Shown here: positions 1-5,893 of the stretch, piece after piece
Layout: the number at the start of each line of letters is the position of its first letter
How positions within the stretch are numbered: the first letter of the stretch is position 1
DNA from: an uncultured Bacilli bacterium
GTDB lineage: Bacteria > Bacillota_I > Bacilli_A > RF39 > UBA660
Length of the DNA: 11,130 bases
Direction: 5' to 3'
NCBI GenBank assembly: GCA_947632275.1
Contig: CANROR010000035.1
Location: 1-11,130, forward strand
Notes under the pieces: model-generated
The model's input: only the letters and a program-made list of their open reading frames with translations
Told to the model about the DNA's origin: nothing
The model's database searches: none
Position numbers and translations under genes: made by a program

Positions 1-29
1 ACCCTAATTTTCTATACTTATCAACATTA

Positions 30-61
30 AAAAAGATAGATTTCTTTTTTTCTATCTTTTT
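30..61 (-). terminator. Intrinsic terminator of spo0A
   Basis: A perfect 10-bp inverted repeat, AAAAGATAGA (31-40) and TCTATCTTTT (51-60), with a 10-nt loop and one further A-T pair (30/61). Read on the minus strand the descending arm runs into a short T-rich tract. It lies about 35 nt beyond the spo0A stop, so it most likely ends the spo0A transcript. The stem is AT-only apart from two G-C pairs, so termination may be inefficient. The opposite strand is also T-rich, so it could serve an unseen plus-strand neighbour as well. Confidence 0.65.
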
Positions 62-95
62 AGGTCTGAATAGTTACAATGATATTGCTATCATT

Positions 96-860
96 TTAAC
101 TAATCAACGTTTTACTATTTAATTTTAACCGATCGGCGATGGTGGCTAAAAATTCCGAATTCGTCGGTTTGGATTTTTCATAATCAATGCTATGCCCAAA
201 TAAATTTTCCATCAATTTCAAATCGCCGCGCACCCAACTTATTTCAATTGCATGGCGAATGGCTCTTTCCACACGCGAAGAAGTTGTATCATATTTGTCG
301 GCAAGTTCGGGATAAATATCTTTGGTAACAAGCGTTGTGTTCATATCATTTTCATACATTAAAAGAATGCCATCTCTAATATATTGATAACCCCTTAAAT
401 GGGAGGGAATACCTAATTCATGTAAAATACTACTTACTTCGTATTCTACTGAAGTACTAACATAACTAGGTTTAATATGGGTATTATAACAAATATCCAA
501 CAATCTTTTTTCGAGTGATTCCATACTAAAAGGTTTTAACATATAAAATGAAGCGCCTAATTGTCGAACTCTTTGAATTGTATATTCATCTTTATAACTA
601 GATAAAATCATTATTTGTTTCGTAATATTATGCATTTGTAATTCTTCTAAAATCCGAATACCATCCACTTGTGGTAAAACGATGTCAAGAATAATAGCAT
701 CATATTCCTTTTCATTATTTAATAAATAATCTAGGCCATCTTTGCCATTATTAAAGATGGCTACTATTTTTACATTGGTACTGCTTAAAAAGTACTTCTT
801 CATGTTGTTAGTTACTGCACTGTTATCATCAACAACAACTACATTAATTAACTTTTCCAA
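96..860 (-). CDS. spo0A: Spo0A, master response regulator of sporulation
   Basis: Phosphorelay-controlled transcription factor that commits cells to sporulation. Starting from the TTG at 860 the protein has 254 residues (Bacillus Spo0A is about 267). Residues 1-120 form a receiver domain: acidic pair D11-D12, phosphoacceptor D59 in the LDIVLP context, S87 in the switch position and K109 in LKPF. A shortened linker leads to the Spo0A_C DNA-binding domain (about 140-254), with the highly conserved recognition-helix block TTSSRVERAIRHAIEISW at about 192-209 and KPTNSEF near the end. An open frame extends upstream to 929. I chose TTG because AAAGGAG sits 9 nt before it and because Bacillus Spo0A begins at the equivalent residue (MEKIKV). 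The gene stands alone between the tpiA terminator and its own terminator, with 0A-box-like repeats and a TATAAT upstream. Identity is very secure; the start is likely. Confidence 0.97.
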   Translation of the reverse strand: MEKLINVVVVDDNSAVTNNMKKYFLSSTNVKIVAIFNNGKDGLDYLLNNEKEYDAIILDIVLPQVDGIRILEELQMHNITKQIMILSSYKDEYTIQRVRQLGASFYMLKPFSMESLEKRLLDICYNTHIKPSYVSTSVEYEVSSILHELGIPSHLRGYQYIRDGILLMYENDMNTTLVTKDIYPELADKYDTTSSRVERAIRHAIEISWVRGDLKLMENLFGHSIDYEKSKPTNSEFLATIADRLKLNSKTLIS

Positions 861-899
861 AATAATTGTCTCCTTTTCCTTCTTAATGCACATGTCTAC

Positions 900-905
900 A
901 TTATA
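900..905 (-). promoter_or_regulatory. Putative -10 element of spo0A promoter
   Basis: Perfect TATAAT on the minus strand, with a predicted start near 893 and a leader of about 30 nt holding the AAAGGAG site. The hexamer 17 bp upstream (TGGCTT, reverse complement of 923-928) is a poor -35. That would fit a promoter needing an activator, and 0A-box-like repeats lie just upstream. A sigma-H promoter, as for the Bacillus spo0A Ps promoter, was not evident but cannot be excluded. Confidence 0.45.
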
Positions 906-938
906 AAAGAATATATTACAAAAAGCCACAAAAAAGAA

Positions 939-985
939 TGTCGCGTTGTGTCAACTCGTGTAAATTCTTGTCGAACCTTGTTGAA
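939..985. promoter_or_regulatory. Array of five 0A-box-like heptamers, 10-bp period
   Basis: On the plus strand, heptamers begin at 939 (TGTCGCG), 949 (TGTCAAC), 959 (TGTAAAT), 969 (TGTCGAA) and 979 (TGTTGAA). The fourth is an exact match to the Spo0A box TGTCGAA and the fifth differs at one base; the others match at 4-5 of 7. The step is exactly 10 bp every time, so all copies face the same side of the helix. Known Spo0A-DNA structures show Spo0A bound head-to-tail on tandem 0A boxes about 10 bp apart. The array lies upstream of spo0A's TATAAT, so autoregulation by Spo0A is the likely role (inference). Confidence 0.6.
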
Positions 986-1012
986 TAATTAAATTTTAGC
1001 CCTAAATATCAC

Positions 1013-1038
1013 AAAAAAATTAGAATTTTCATTCTAAT
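1013..1038 (-). terminator. Intrinsic terminator overlapping tpiA stop
   Basis: On the minus strand ATTAGAAT (1038-1031), loop GAAA, then ATTCTAAT (1026-1019), followed by an uninterrupted T tract (1019-1013). The left arm contains the tpiA stop codon (1036-1034), so the hairpin begins inside the gene. The GAAA tetraloop and T tract make this a convincing intrinsic terminator. It separates pgk-tpiA from spo0A. Confidence 0.85.
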
Positions 1039-1750
1039 CTTTATGCATTGTATCTAATATCTTAACAACATTTTGCCAATCTAAACTAGCACTGCCCACT
1101 AAAAAACCATCTAATTCTTTGATTTCTATTAAATCTTCAATGTTATCGTGATTAATGCTTCCCCCATATAGAACTGGGAAATTTAAATCATAGTTTTCTT
1201 TAATTATCTGCTTTATGAATTTAACATTATTAGCAATGTCATCTTTTAAAGCCGTTTTCCCCGTGCCAATCGCCCAAACCGGTTCATAAGCAATAATTAT
1301 ATTTTTAAGGGTAACGTTATTTAAAACTTCTTTTATTTGCTTTTCTAAAACTTCTTCCGTTTTATTATCAACTTTTTCTTTTAAAGATTCCCCAATACAA
1401 TAAATAACATTGATGCCATTATTTTGGGCTTCCGTTATTTTATTAATAAAGTCAATGTTTATTTCTTTTTTCCAAATTCTTCTTTCACTATGTCCGACTA
1501 AAACATATTTTACACCACAACTTGCTAATTGATGGCCGGTTAGTTCACCAGTTACAACTTCATCAATTAAAGCCGAAATATCTTGACTTCCTAAAACAAA
1601 CTTCGCATGATTAACACTTAATAAATAAGGTGTTGAAAAGCACATAATTAATTTGTTTTCGCCCGGATTTAATTCCATTAGGTGTTCATTATATTTTTGA
1701 AAATCCCGGACATCCATTTTATTTTTAAAATTACATATTAAATATTTCAT
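1034..1750 (-). CDS. tpiA: Triosephosphate isomerase
   Basis: Cytoplasmic glycolytic enzyme interconverting dihydroxyacetone phosphate and glyceraldehyde 3-phosphate. At 238 residues it is slightly short for the family (about 250). All catalytic positions are present: N7 and K9 in NFKNKM (family NWKMN), H87 in VGHSERR with E89, and E156 in the active-site block AYEPVWAIGTG (154-164), whose tail is the flexible loop 6. The phosphate-binding YGGS (195-198) and GFLVGSASL (215-223) follow. The usual GAQN motif reads GSQD (54-57), a mild departure. The ATG directly abuts the pgk stop (TAAATG) and has only a weak ribosome binding site, so translation is probably coupled to pgk. A terminator hairpin overlaps its stop codon. 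Function is secure. Confidence 0.97.
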   Translation of the reverse strand: MKYLICNFKNKMDVRDFQKYNEHLMELNPGENKLIMCFSTPYLLSVNHAKFVLGSQDISALIDEVVTGELTGHQLASCGVKYVLVGHSERRIWKKEINIDFINKITEAQNNGINVIYCIGESLKEKVDNKTEEVLEKQIKEVLNNVTLKNIIIAYEPVWAIGTGKTALKDDIANNVKFIKQIIKENYDLNFPVLYGGSINHDNIEDLIEIKELDGFLVGSASLDWQNVVKILDTMHKD

Positions 1751-2875
1751 TTACTTCATCCATTCTAGAGCTTCCAGTTTACCATAAGCAATGTATTCTA
1801 AAGTTGCTCCACCCCCAGTTGATTGATGATCAAAGCTATTGGCAAAGCCCAAATTTTGAGCCGCCGAAACGGTATCTCCACCTCCAATTATAATCTTTTT
1901 CCCGGAGTTTGCCAAGGTTAAGAATAATTGTTTGGTTCCCTCGGCATATTTATGATCTTCATATTTGCCACATGTCCCATTTACAAACACAATTGCACTT
2001 TTATTAATATATTCGCCATATTGAGCAATAGTATTTTTTCCTAAATCAAGAATAGCCCCACTATCTTTAACAAAATCAATTGGTAAAATTATTTTTTCTT
2101 TATAAGTTACCAACATATCTTTTAATTTATTTAAGATGGCTTCATCTTCGGTAGCTAAACTATTACCCACATCTTGACCACTGGCCTTTAAAAAGGAATT
2201 GGCAATACCGCCTCCTAATAGTAAGTAATCACATTTGGGAAGTAAAACTTCAATAATGGGTAATTTATCATCGACCTTTGCCCCACCCATGAAAACGGTA
2301 AAAGGATGTGGGGTATTATTTATTAAAATAGCTAAAGCTTTTATTTCTTTTTGAACAAGAAAACCAATGCCATGTGGTAAGTATTTCGCGATCCCAGCCG
2401 TTGAAGCATGAGCTCGGTGGCAAGAACCAAAGGCATCATTAATATAAACTTCGCCTAAAGAAGCCCAAAATTCGGCTAGTCTTTGATCATTCTTACTTTC
2501 TAATTTCTCAGGATAATCCATCCATCGCGTATTTTCTAATAAAATAACTTCGCCTAAAGAGGACTCAGTAACCATTTCTTTTACTTTATAACCATAACAA
2601 TTATCAATAAATTTAACAGATCTTTTTAATAAATTAGCCAGTACTTGCGCCACAGGTTCTAGACTATTTTTCTTTTTATCTTCTTCGGATTTTACTCTTC
2701 CTAAGTGACTTAATAAAATTACCTTACAATTATTTTCTAATAAATAGTTAATAGTCGGTAAACTATTTTCGATTTTCGTTTTATCGAGTATTTGGCCATC
2801 TTTAATTGGCACATTAAAATCACATCTTAGTATAACTTTCTTATTTTTTAAATCCATATCTTCTAAATTTTTCAT
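1751..2875 (-). CDS. pgk: Phosphoglycerate kinase, divergent
   Basis: Transfers phosphate from 1,3-bisphosphoglycerate to ADP in lower glycolysis. It has 374 residues against about 394 usually. N-domain landmarks: RCDFNVP (17-23), SHLGR (56-60), ENTRW (114-118, family ENVRF) and NDAFGSCHRAHAS (146-158). C-domain landmarks: GGAKVDDK (197-204, keeping both lysines), GGGIANSF (221-228), GGGD (331-334) and STGGGAT (352-358). Two departures stand out. The catalytic Arg of the DDTRI motif is Lys (DKTKI, K34), and the nucleotide-site block normally WNGPMGVFE reads VNGTCGKYE (298-306). The fold and most of the active site are intact, so PGK is by far the best call, but rate or substrate use may differ. 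It is first in a two-gene unit with tpiA; start ATG with GGTGAT upstream. Confidence 0.93.
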   Translation of the reverse strand: MKNLEDMDLKNKKVILRCDFNVPIKDGQILDKTKIENSLPTINYLLENNCKVILLSHLGRVKSEEDKKKNSLEPVAQVLANLLKRSVKFIDNCYGYKVKEMVTESSLGEVILLENTRWMDYPEKLESKNDQRLAEFWASLGEVYINDAFGSCHRAHASTAGIAKYLPHGIGFLVQKEIKALAILINNTPHPFTVFMGGAKVDDKLPIIEVLLPKCDYLLLGGGIANSFLKASGQDVGNSLATEDEAILNKLKDMLVTYKEKIILPIDFVKDSGAILDLGKNTIAQYGEYINKSAIVFVNGTCGKYEDHKYAEGTKQLFLTLANSGKKIIIGGGDTVSAAQNLGFANSFDHQSTGGGATLEYIAYGKLEALEWMK

Positions 2876-2890
2876 ATCATCACCAATTTT

Positions 2891-2899
2891 ATTGTATCA
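2891..2899 (-). promoter_or_regulatory. Putative extended -10 for pgk-tpiA
   Basis: TGATACAAT on the minus strand (TG-n-TACAAT, five of six matches to TATAAT, with the extended TG). The -35 region is poor. It lies 15 nt upstream of the pgk ATG and overlaps the T tract of the preceding terminator, so the leader would be only a few bases long. This promoter is tentative; readthrough from upstream is the alternative. Confidence 0.35.
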
Positions 2900-2930
2900 A
2901 AAAAAGCTTTATAATTAAACTAAAGCTTTT
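2899..2930 (-). terminator. Intrinsic terminator after the surface-protein gene
   Basis: Perfect 10-bp inverted repeat, AAAAGCTTTA and TAAAGCTTTT (2902-2911 and 2921-2930), loop 9 nt, followed on the minus strand by seven T (2905-2899). It begins 14 nt beyond the stop of the gene ending at 2944 and would insulate pgk-tpiA from it. Confidence 0.8.
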
Positions 2931-2943
2931 CTCATTTGACATT

Positions 2944-4383
2944 TTAATTTTGACTAATAAAATATGGATTATCTATTGTGCCAGTACCTGATAATTTAAT
3001 ATTGTTTGTTAAATAAAATACCGGTCGTACTGATGGTTGCCATTTATCGCCATTATTTACAAAATGAGATTCTATTTTTCCAGTCCAACCAATAGTCAAT
3101 GCTCCAACAATGGCTGCATCTGCATAGGTCAATCCTGGGCGATTTATCAAATATTCCGCAGTCATATCAGAAAAAGGATAATATTCATTATAAGTATAAT
3201 GGATCCATGATTTAAAAGCATTATTAGCATTGCCTGGATTACCACCTGGATAAGCATAAAAATAATCATGGACATACATTAAGCCGATTTTAGCATTTAC
3301 TTTTTTTTCAAAAAAATATGGAACTACAGAAATTGCCTCTTCGCCTAACTTTCTCCAATATCTTCTGGTAGATTGTTGCCCGGTTTCTATTGCATATAAT
3401 GTATCACCATTATATGATGCAGAATCTAATGTATCACCATACATCCATTCATATTTTTCTATTAAGTTATACCACTTACTTGCAGTATCACTTCCATTTA
3501 CTTTATCCCCGGATTTTAAATAATCATATTGAACTGAATCTACAAACAAATCGGTATTGGCACTAACATGTCCTGCCCAACCCTCTGCATTTGGTGCGGT
3601 ACCATTGCTTATTCCATTTAACCTTTTATATAACATGCCATTTGGCCATTCGCATTTATCTTCGTCACAGTCACCGCTACTACCATCATAGGGTTTACTT
3701 AAATAAGTCTTTGAATGCCAAGCAGGAGTTATTATGGTTTCATTTTCTTCCAACAAAGAATCTTTTAATAATTTTAAATGCTCATCATTAGTTATTCCAA
3801 TTATCCTATACATATATTTATCGCAATTTTCTTCAGTATTACAATTACATTTACTAACATCATCTGTTCCAAAACAGATATAATTATTATCTACAATTGG
3901 TAAATTATCTTTATTGTTAACATCATCATTTTTATATTTTTTATCTAATCCTTGATATCGATACATTCCTCCGGCAATTTCGCTACTTAATACTCCCTTT
4001 GTATCATTTTTTCTTAAATAACTTATTAAGGGTTTTTCAAAATATAAAAAACAACGAACGGCTTTGGTCGTTTTTATTGTCAAATCTTTAGTGTCATTAT
4101 TAAATGTAATCCCATTAGTTACTATATTACCTGCGCTATCCATACATCTGGCTTCTCTATAAGCATATGGTTCGCTTGGCCAATCACTATTAGTATATTC
4201 TTTAAAACCAAGGCCATTTTCATTTGTTATCATTATCGCCAGGTTATTAGTTTTTTCCCTATTATTTATTGTTGATTCTAATAATTGACTATCTTTTTTA
4301 TATGCTAATAGACAATAAATTATTAAACCAAGACTAATAATAGTTATAAGTAACAACGTTCTTACTTTTACTATATTTCGCAT
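2944..4383 (-). CDS. Membrane-anchored surface protein, RPV-YL C-terminal domain family
   Basis: Function unknown. The 479-residue protein has one hydrophobic segment (about 9-28) after a short basic N-terminus and no clear cleavage site, so it is probably a type II anchored protein with a large extracellular part. A beta-rich region carries C80 and C111. A Cys-rich block follows (YICFG 168-172, C179, C181, C187, YRIIG 192-196), then an acidic segment with C239 and C244. The C-terminal part has IGLMYVHDYFY (366-376), a GWTG segment, SVRPVFYL (451-458) and GTGTIDNPY (466-474). The same blocks, in order, occur in the gene at 9914-11130, so the two are paralogues. I chose ATG at 4383, with AAGGGTG 6 nt upstream; a GTG three codons earlier overlaps that site. 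The gene is divergent from an XRE repressor and sits between gapA and pgk. Similar proteins are familiar to me from uncultured gut Bacilli, but I know no established name. Confidence 0.8.
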   Translation of the reverse strand: MRNIVKVRTLLLITIISLGLIIYCLLAYKKDSQLLESTINNREKTNNLAIMITNENGLGFKEYTNSDWPSEPYAYREARCMDSAGNIVTNGITFNNDTKDLTIKTTKAVRCFLYFEKPLISYLRKNDTKGVLSSEIAGGMYRYQGLDKKYKNDDVNNKDNLPIVDNNYICFGTDDVSKCNCNTEENCDKYMYRIIGITNDEHLKLLKDSLLEENETIITPAWHSKTYLSKPYDGSSGDCDEDKCEWPNGMLYKRLNGISNGTAPNAEGWAGHVSANTDLFVDSVQYDYLKSGDKVNGSDTASKWYNLIEKYEWMYGDTLDSASYNGDTLYAIETGQQSTRRYWRKLGEEAISVVPYFFEKKVNAKIGLMYVHDYFYAYPGGNPGNANNAFKSWIHYTYNEYYPFSDMTAEYLINRPGLTYADAAIVGALTIGWTGKIESHFVNNGDKWQPSVRPVFYLTNNIKLSGTGTIDNPYFISQN

Positions 4384-4409
4384 ATTTTTCACCCTTATTA
4401 TAATTTATA

Positions 4410-4449
4410 CTTCAATTTTATTTTAGCATAGCTTCAATTATTTTTGAAG
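4410..4449. promoter_or_regulatory. Candidate operator of the XRE repressor: CTTCAA repeats
   Basis: CTTCAA occurs at 4410-4415 and 4432-4437, and its complement TTGAAG at 4444-4449. The last two form an 18-bp dyad, CTTCAA-N6-TTGAAG; the first copy lies 22 bp (about two helical turns) away. All are in the shared region between the repressor gene and the surface-protein gene, covering the -35 region of the repressor promoter. Binding by the repressor encoded at 4495 is inference from position and symmetry only. Confidence 0.4.
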
Positions 4450-4458
4450 TAATAATTA

Positions 4459-4464
4459 TATAAT
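4459..4464 (+). promoter_or_regulatory. Putative -10 of the XRE gene
   Basis: Perfect TATAAT, with a predicted start near 4471 and a leader of about 24 nt that holds AGGAGGT (4484-4490), 4 nt before the ATG. No good -35 lies 16-18 bp upstream. The region is instead occupied by the CTTCAA/TTGAAG dyad. A later TATACT (4478-4483) is too near the ribosome binding site. Confidence 0.4.
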
Positions 4465-4494
4465 TTTAAATATCAATTATACTAGGAGGTAAAA

Positions 4495-4845
4495 ATGAAT
4501 AGTGTAAAAGTAAATAATGGTATGACAAATCTTAAAAAGATCGTAAAAGATAAAAACAAATCATTAACTGCTCTTGCAGTTGAATTAGAAATTTCTCAAG
4601 AAGCCATTAGTCAATATATAAGTGGTAAAATAAAACCCAAAACTTCTATTGTTATCAAAATGGCCGATATTCTAAATACCTCTACTGACTATTTATTGGG
4701 ATTAACAAATAATCCGACACCTAGTAATATCTTTTTAAACGAAAAAGAAAATCATATAATTGAAAATTATCGACAATTAAATACTAATGAAAAGCATCAA
4801 GTAGAATGCTACATTCAAGCTATTATTGATTTAAAAAAAATATAA
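4495..4845 (+). CDS. XRE/Cro-CI family transcriptional regulator
   Basis: A 116-residue DNA-binding protein of the HTH_3 family. The five-helix HTH spans about residues 10-70: LTALAVELEISQEAISQYISG (helices 2-3, recognition helix around SQEAISQYISG), then KPKTSIVIKMADILNTSTDYLLGLT, the usual ending of this domain. After a linker, residues about 80-115 (NEKENHIIENYRQLNTNEKHQVECYIQAI) form the helical tail common in phage-type and SinR-like regulators and probably mediate dimerisation. It has a strong AGGAGGT site. It is divergent from the surface-protein gene, with CTTCAA dyads between them, so its likely role is repressing itself and that gene (inference). It ends at a bidirectional terminator shared with gapA. 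Family secure, target unproven. Confidence 0.9.
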   Translation: MNSVKVNNGMTNLKKIVKDKNKSLTALAVELEISQEAISQYISGKIKPKTSIVIKMADILNTSTDYLLGLTNNPTPSNIFLNEKENHIIENYRQLNTNEKHQVECYIQAIIDLKKI

Positions 4846-4852
4846 GCAAATA

Positions 4853-4890
4853 AAAATGTTCAAGATTTAAATCCTGAACATTTTATTTTT
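4853..4890. terminator. Bidirectional terminator between XRE gene and gapA
   Basis: AAAATGTTCA (4853-4862) pairs with TGAACATTTT (4875-4884). After an A-C mismatch, GATT/AATC extends the stem, leaving a 2-nt TA loop. On the plus strand it is followed by ATTTTT, and on the minus strand by TTATTTG. It sits between the convergent stops at 4845 and 4889 and can end both transcripts. Confidence 0.85.
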
Positions 4891-5893
4891 ATTCAAACAT
4901 TTTTTTAGCCGTTCTAAGCATTTGGGCGGTATAACCATATTCGTTATCATACCAAGCAATTATTTTAACTAATTGTTTACCATTAGCTTCGACAATATTA
5001 GTGCATAAACCATCGACAACCGCACCACATTTTTGACCAATGACATCACTAGAAACAATTGGATCTTCCGTATAAACTAAAGCTTCACTTTGATTATTTT
5101 TAAAAGCTTCATTTAATTCTTTAACCGTCGTATTTTTCTTAAGTTCCACTGTCAAATCAACCATAGAACCATCGGCCGTAGGGACCCGAAAGGCCGAACC
5201 ATCAAGGCGTCCCATCAAATCAGGAATAACTAAACCAATGGCTTTAGCCGCCCCGGTTGATGAAGGCACAATATTTTGCGCACTAGCTCTACCACGTCTA
5301 GCCTTAATACCTTTTTTATGAACAATATCTAAGGTTGCTTGGTCGTTAGTATAAGCATGAACCGTAGACATAAAACCTTTTTCGACACCAAAATTATCGA
5401 CCAAAACTTTCATTACGGGTGCTAGACAATTAGTCGTACAACTAGCCGCACTCACAATTTTATCTTCGCCAGTTAAAGTATCGTCATTAACGCCATAGAC
5501 AATGGTTTTCATAATGCCTTTACCAGGGGCCGAAATTAAAACTTTTTTAGCGCCGGCCTTAAGATGTTTTTCCGCTCCTTCCATATCGGTAAATTTACCC
5601 GTACATTCTAAAACTAAATCTACATCTAAATCTTTCCAAGGTAACTTTTCCGGATCCATTTCGTTAAATACCCGAATTTTCTTCGCGCCATTAATAATTA
5701 TGTTTTCACTATCATGACTTATGGCATCAGTATGAAATGAACCATGAACCGTATCATATTTAACTAAATAGGCTAAATCTTCGGCCGGTCCTAAATCATT
5801 GACGGCGACTACATCGAAATCAGTTCCTGTCATTATTTGGCGAAATGCCAACTTTCCTACTCTTCCAAATCCATTAATTGCTAATTTAATCAT
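4889..5893 (-). CDS. gapA: Glyceraldehyde-3-phosphate dehydrogenase, type I
   Basis: Cytoplasmic enzyme oxidising and phosphorylating glyceraldehyde 3-phosphate to 1,3-bisphosphoglycerate with NAD. It is full length at 334 residues. The Rossmann motif INGFGRVG (6-13) and the NDLG turn (32-35) with D33 favour NAD. Catalytic C152 lies in ASCTTNCLAP (150-159), and H179 in STVHAYTNDQ activates it. GRASAQNIVPSSTGAAKA and the C-terminal WYDNEYGY block are typical. The ATG lies inside the last codons of the upstream kinase gene (8-bp overlap) and is served by GGAGGG within that gene, so the two are co-transcribed and probably coupled. In many Firmicutes gap is followed by pgk-tpi; here those genes lie beyond an XRE and surface-protein pair. 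No CggR-like regulator is present. Confidence 0.98.
   Translation of the reverse strand: MIKLAINGFGRVGKLAFRQIMTGTDFDVVAVNDLGPAEDLAYLVKYDTVHGSFHTDAISHDSENIIINGAKKIRVFNEMDPEKLPWKDLDVDLVLECTGKFTDMEGAEKHLKAGAKKVLISAPGKGIMKTIVYGVNDDTLTGEDKIVSAASCTTNCLAPVMKVLVDNFGVEKGFMSTVHAYTNDQATLDIVHKKGIKARRGRASAQNIVPSSTGAAKAIGLVIPDLMGRLDGSAFRVPTADGSMVDLTVELKKNTTVKELNEAFKNNQSEALVYTEDPIVSSDVIGQKCGAVVDGLCTNIVEANGKQLVKIIAWYDNEYGYTAQMLRTAKKMFE

Noticed and set aside
78..95. Hairpin AATGATA-TTGC-TATCATT after spo0A
   Set aside because: A perfect 7-bp stem, but no T tract follows on the minus strand. The hairpin at 30-61 is a better terminator.
3591..3791. Plus-strand open frame of 66 residues
   Set aside because: Antisense shadow of the surface-protein gene at 2944-4383, with no ribosome binding site.
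5502..5717. Plus-strand open frame of 71 residues
   Set aside because: Antisense shadow of gapA, which is unambiguous.
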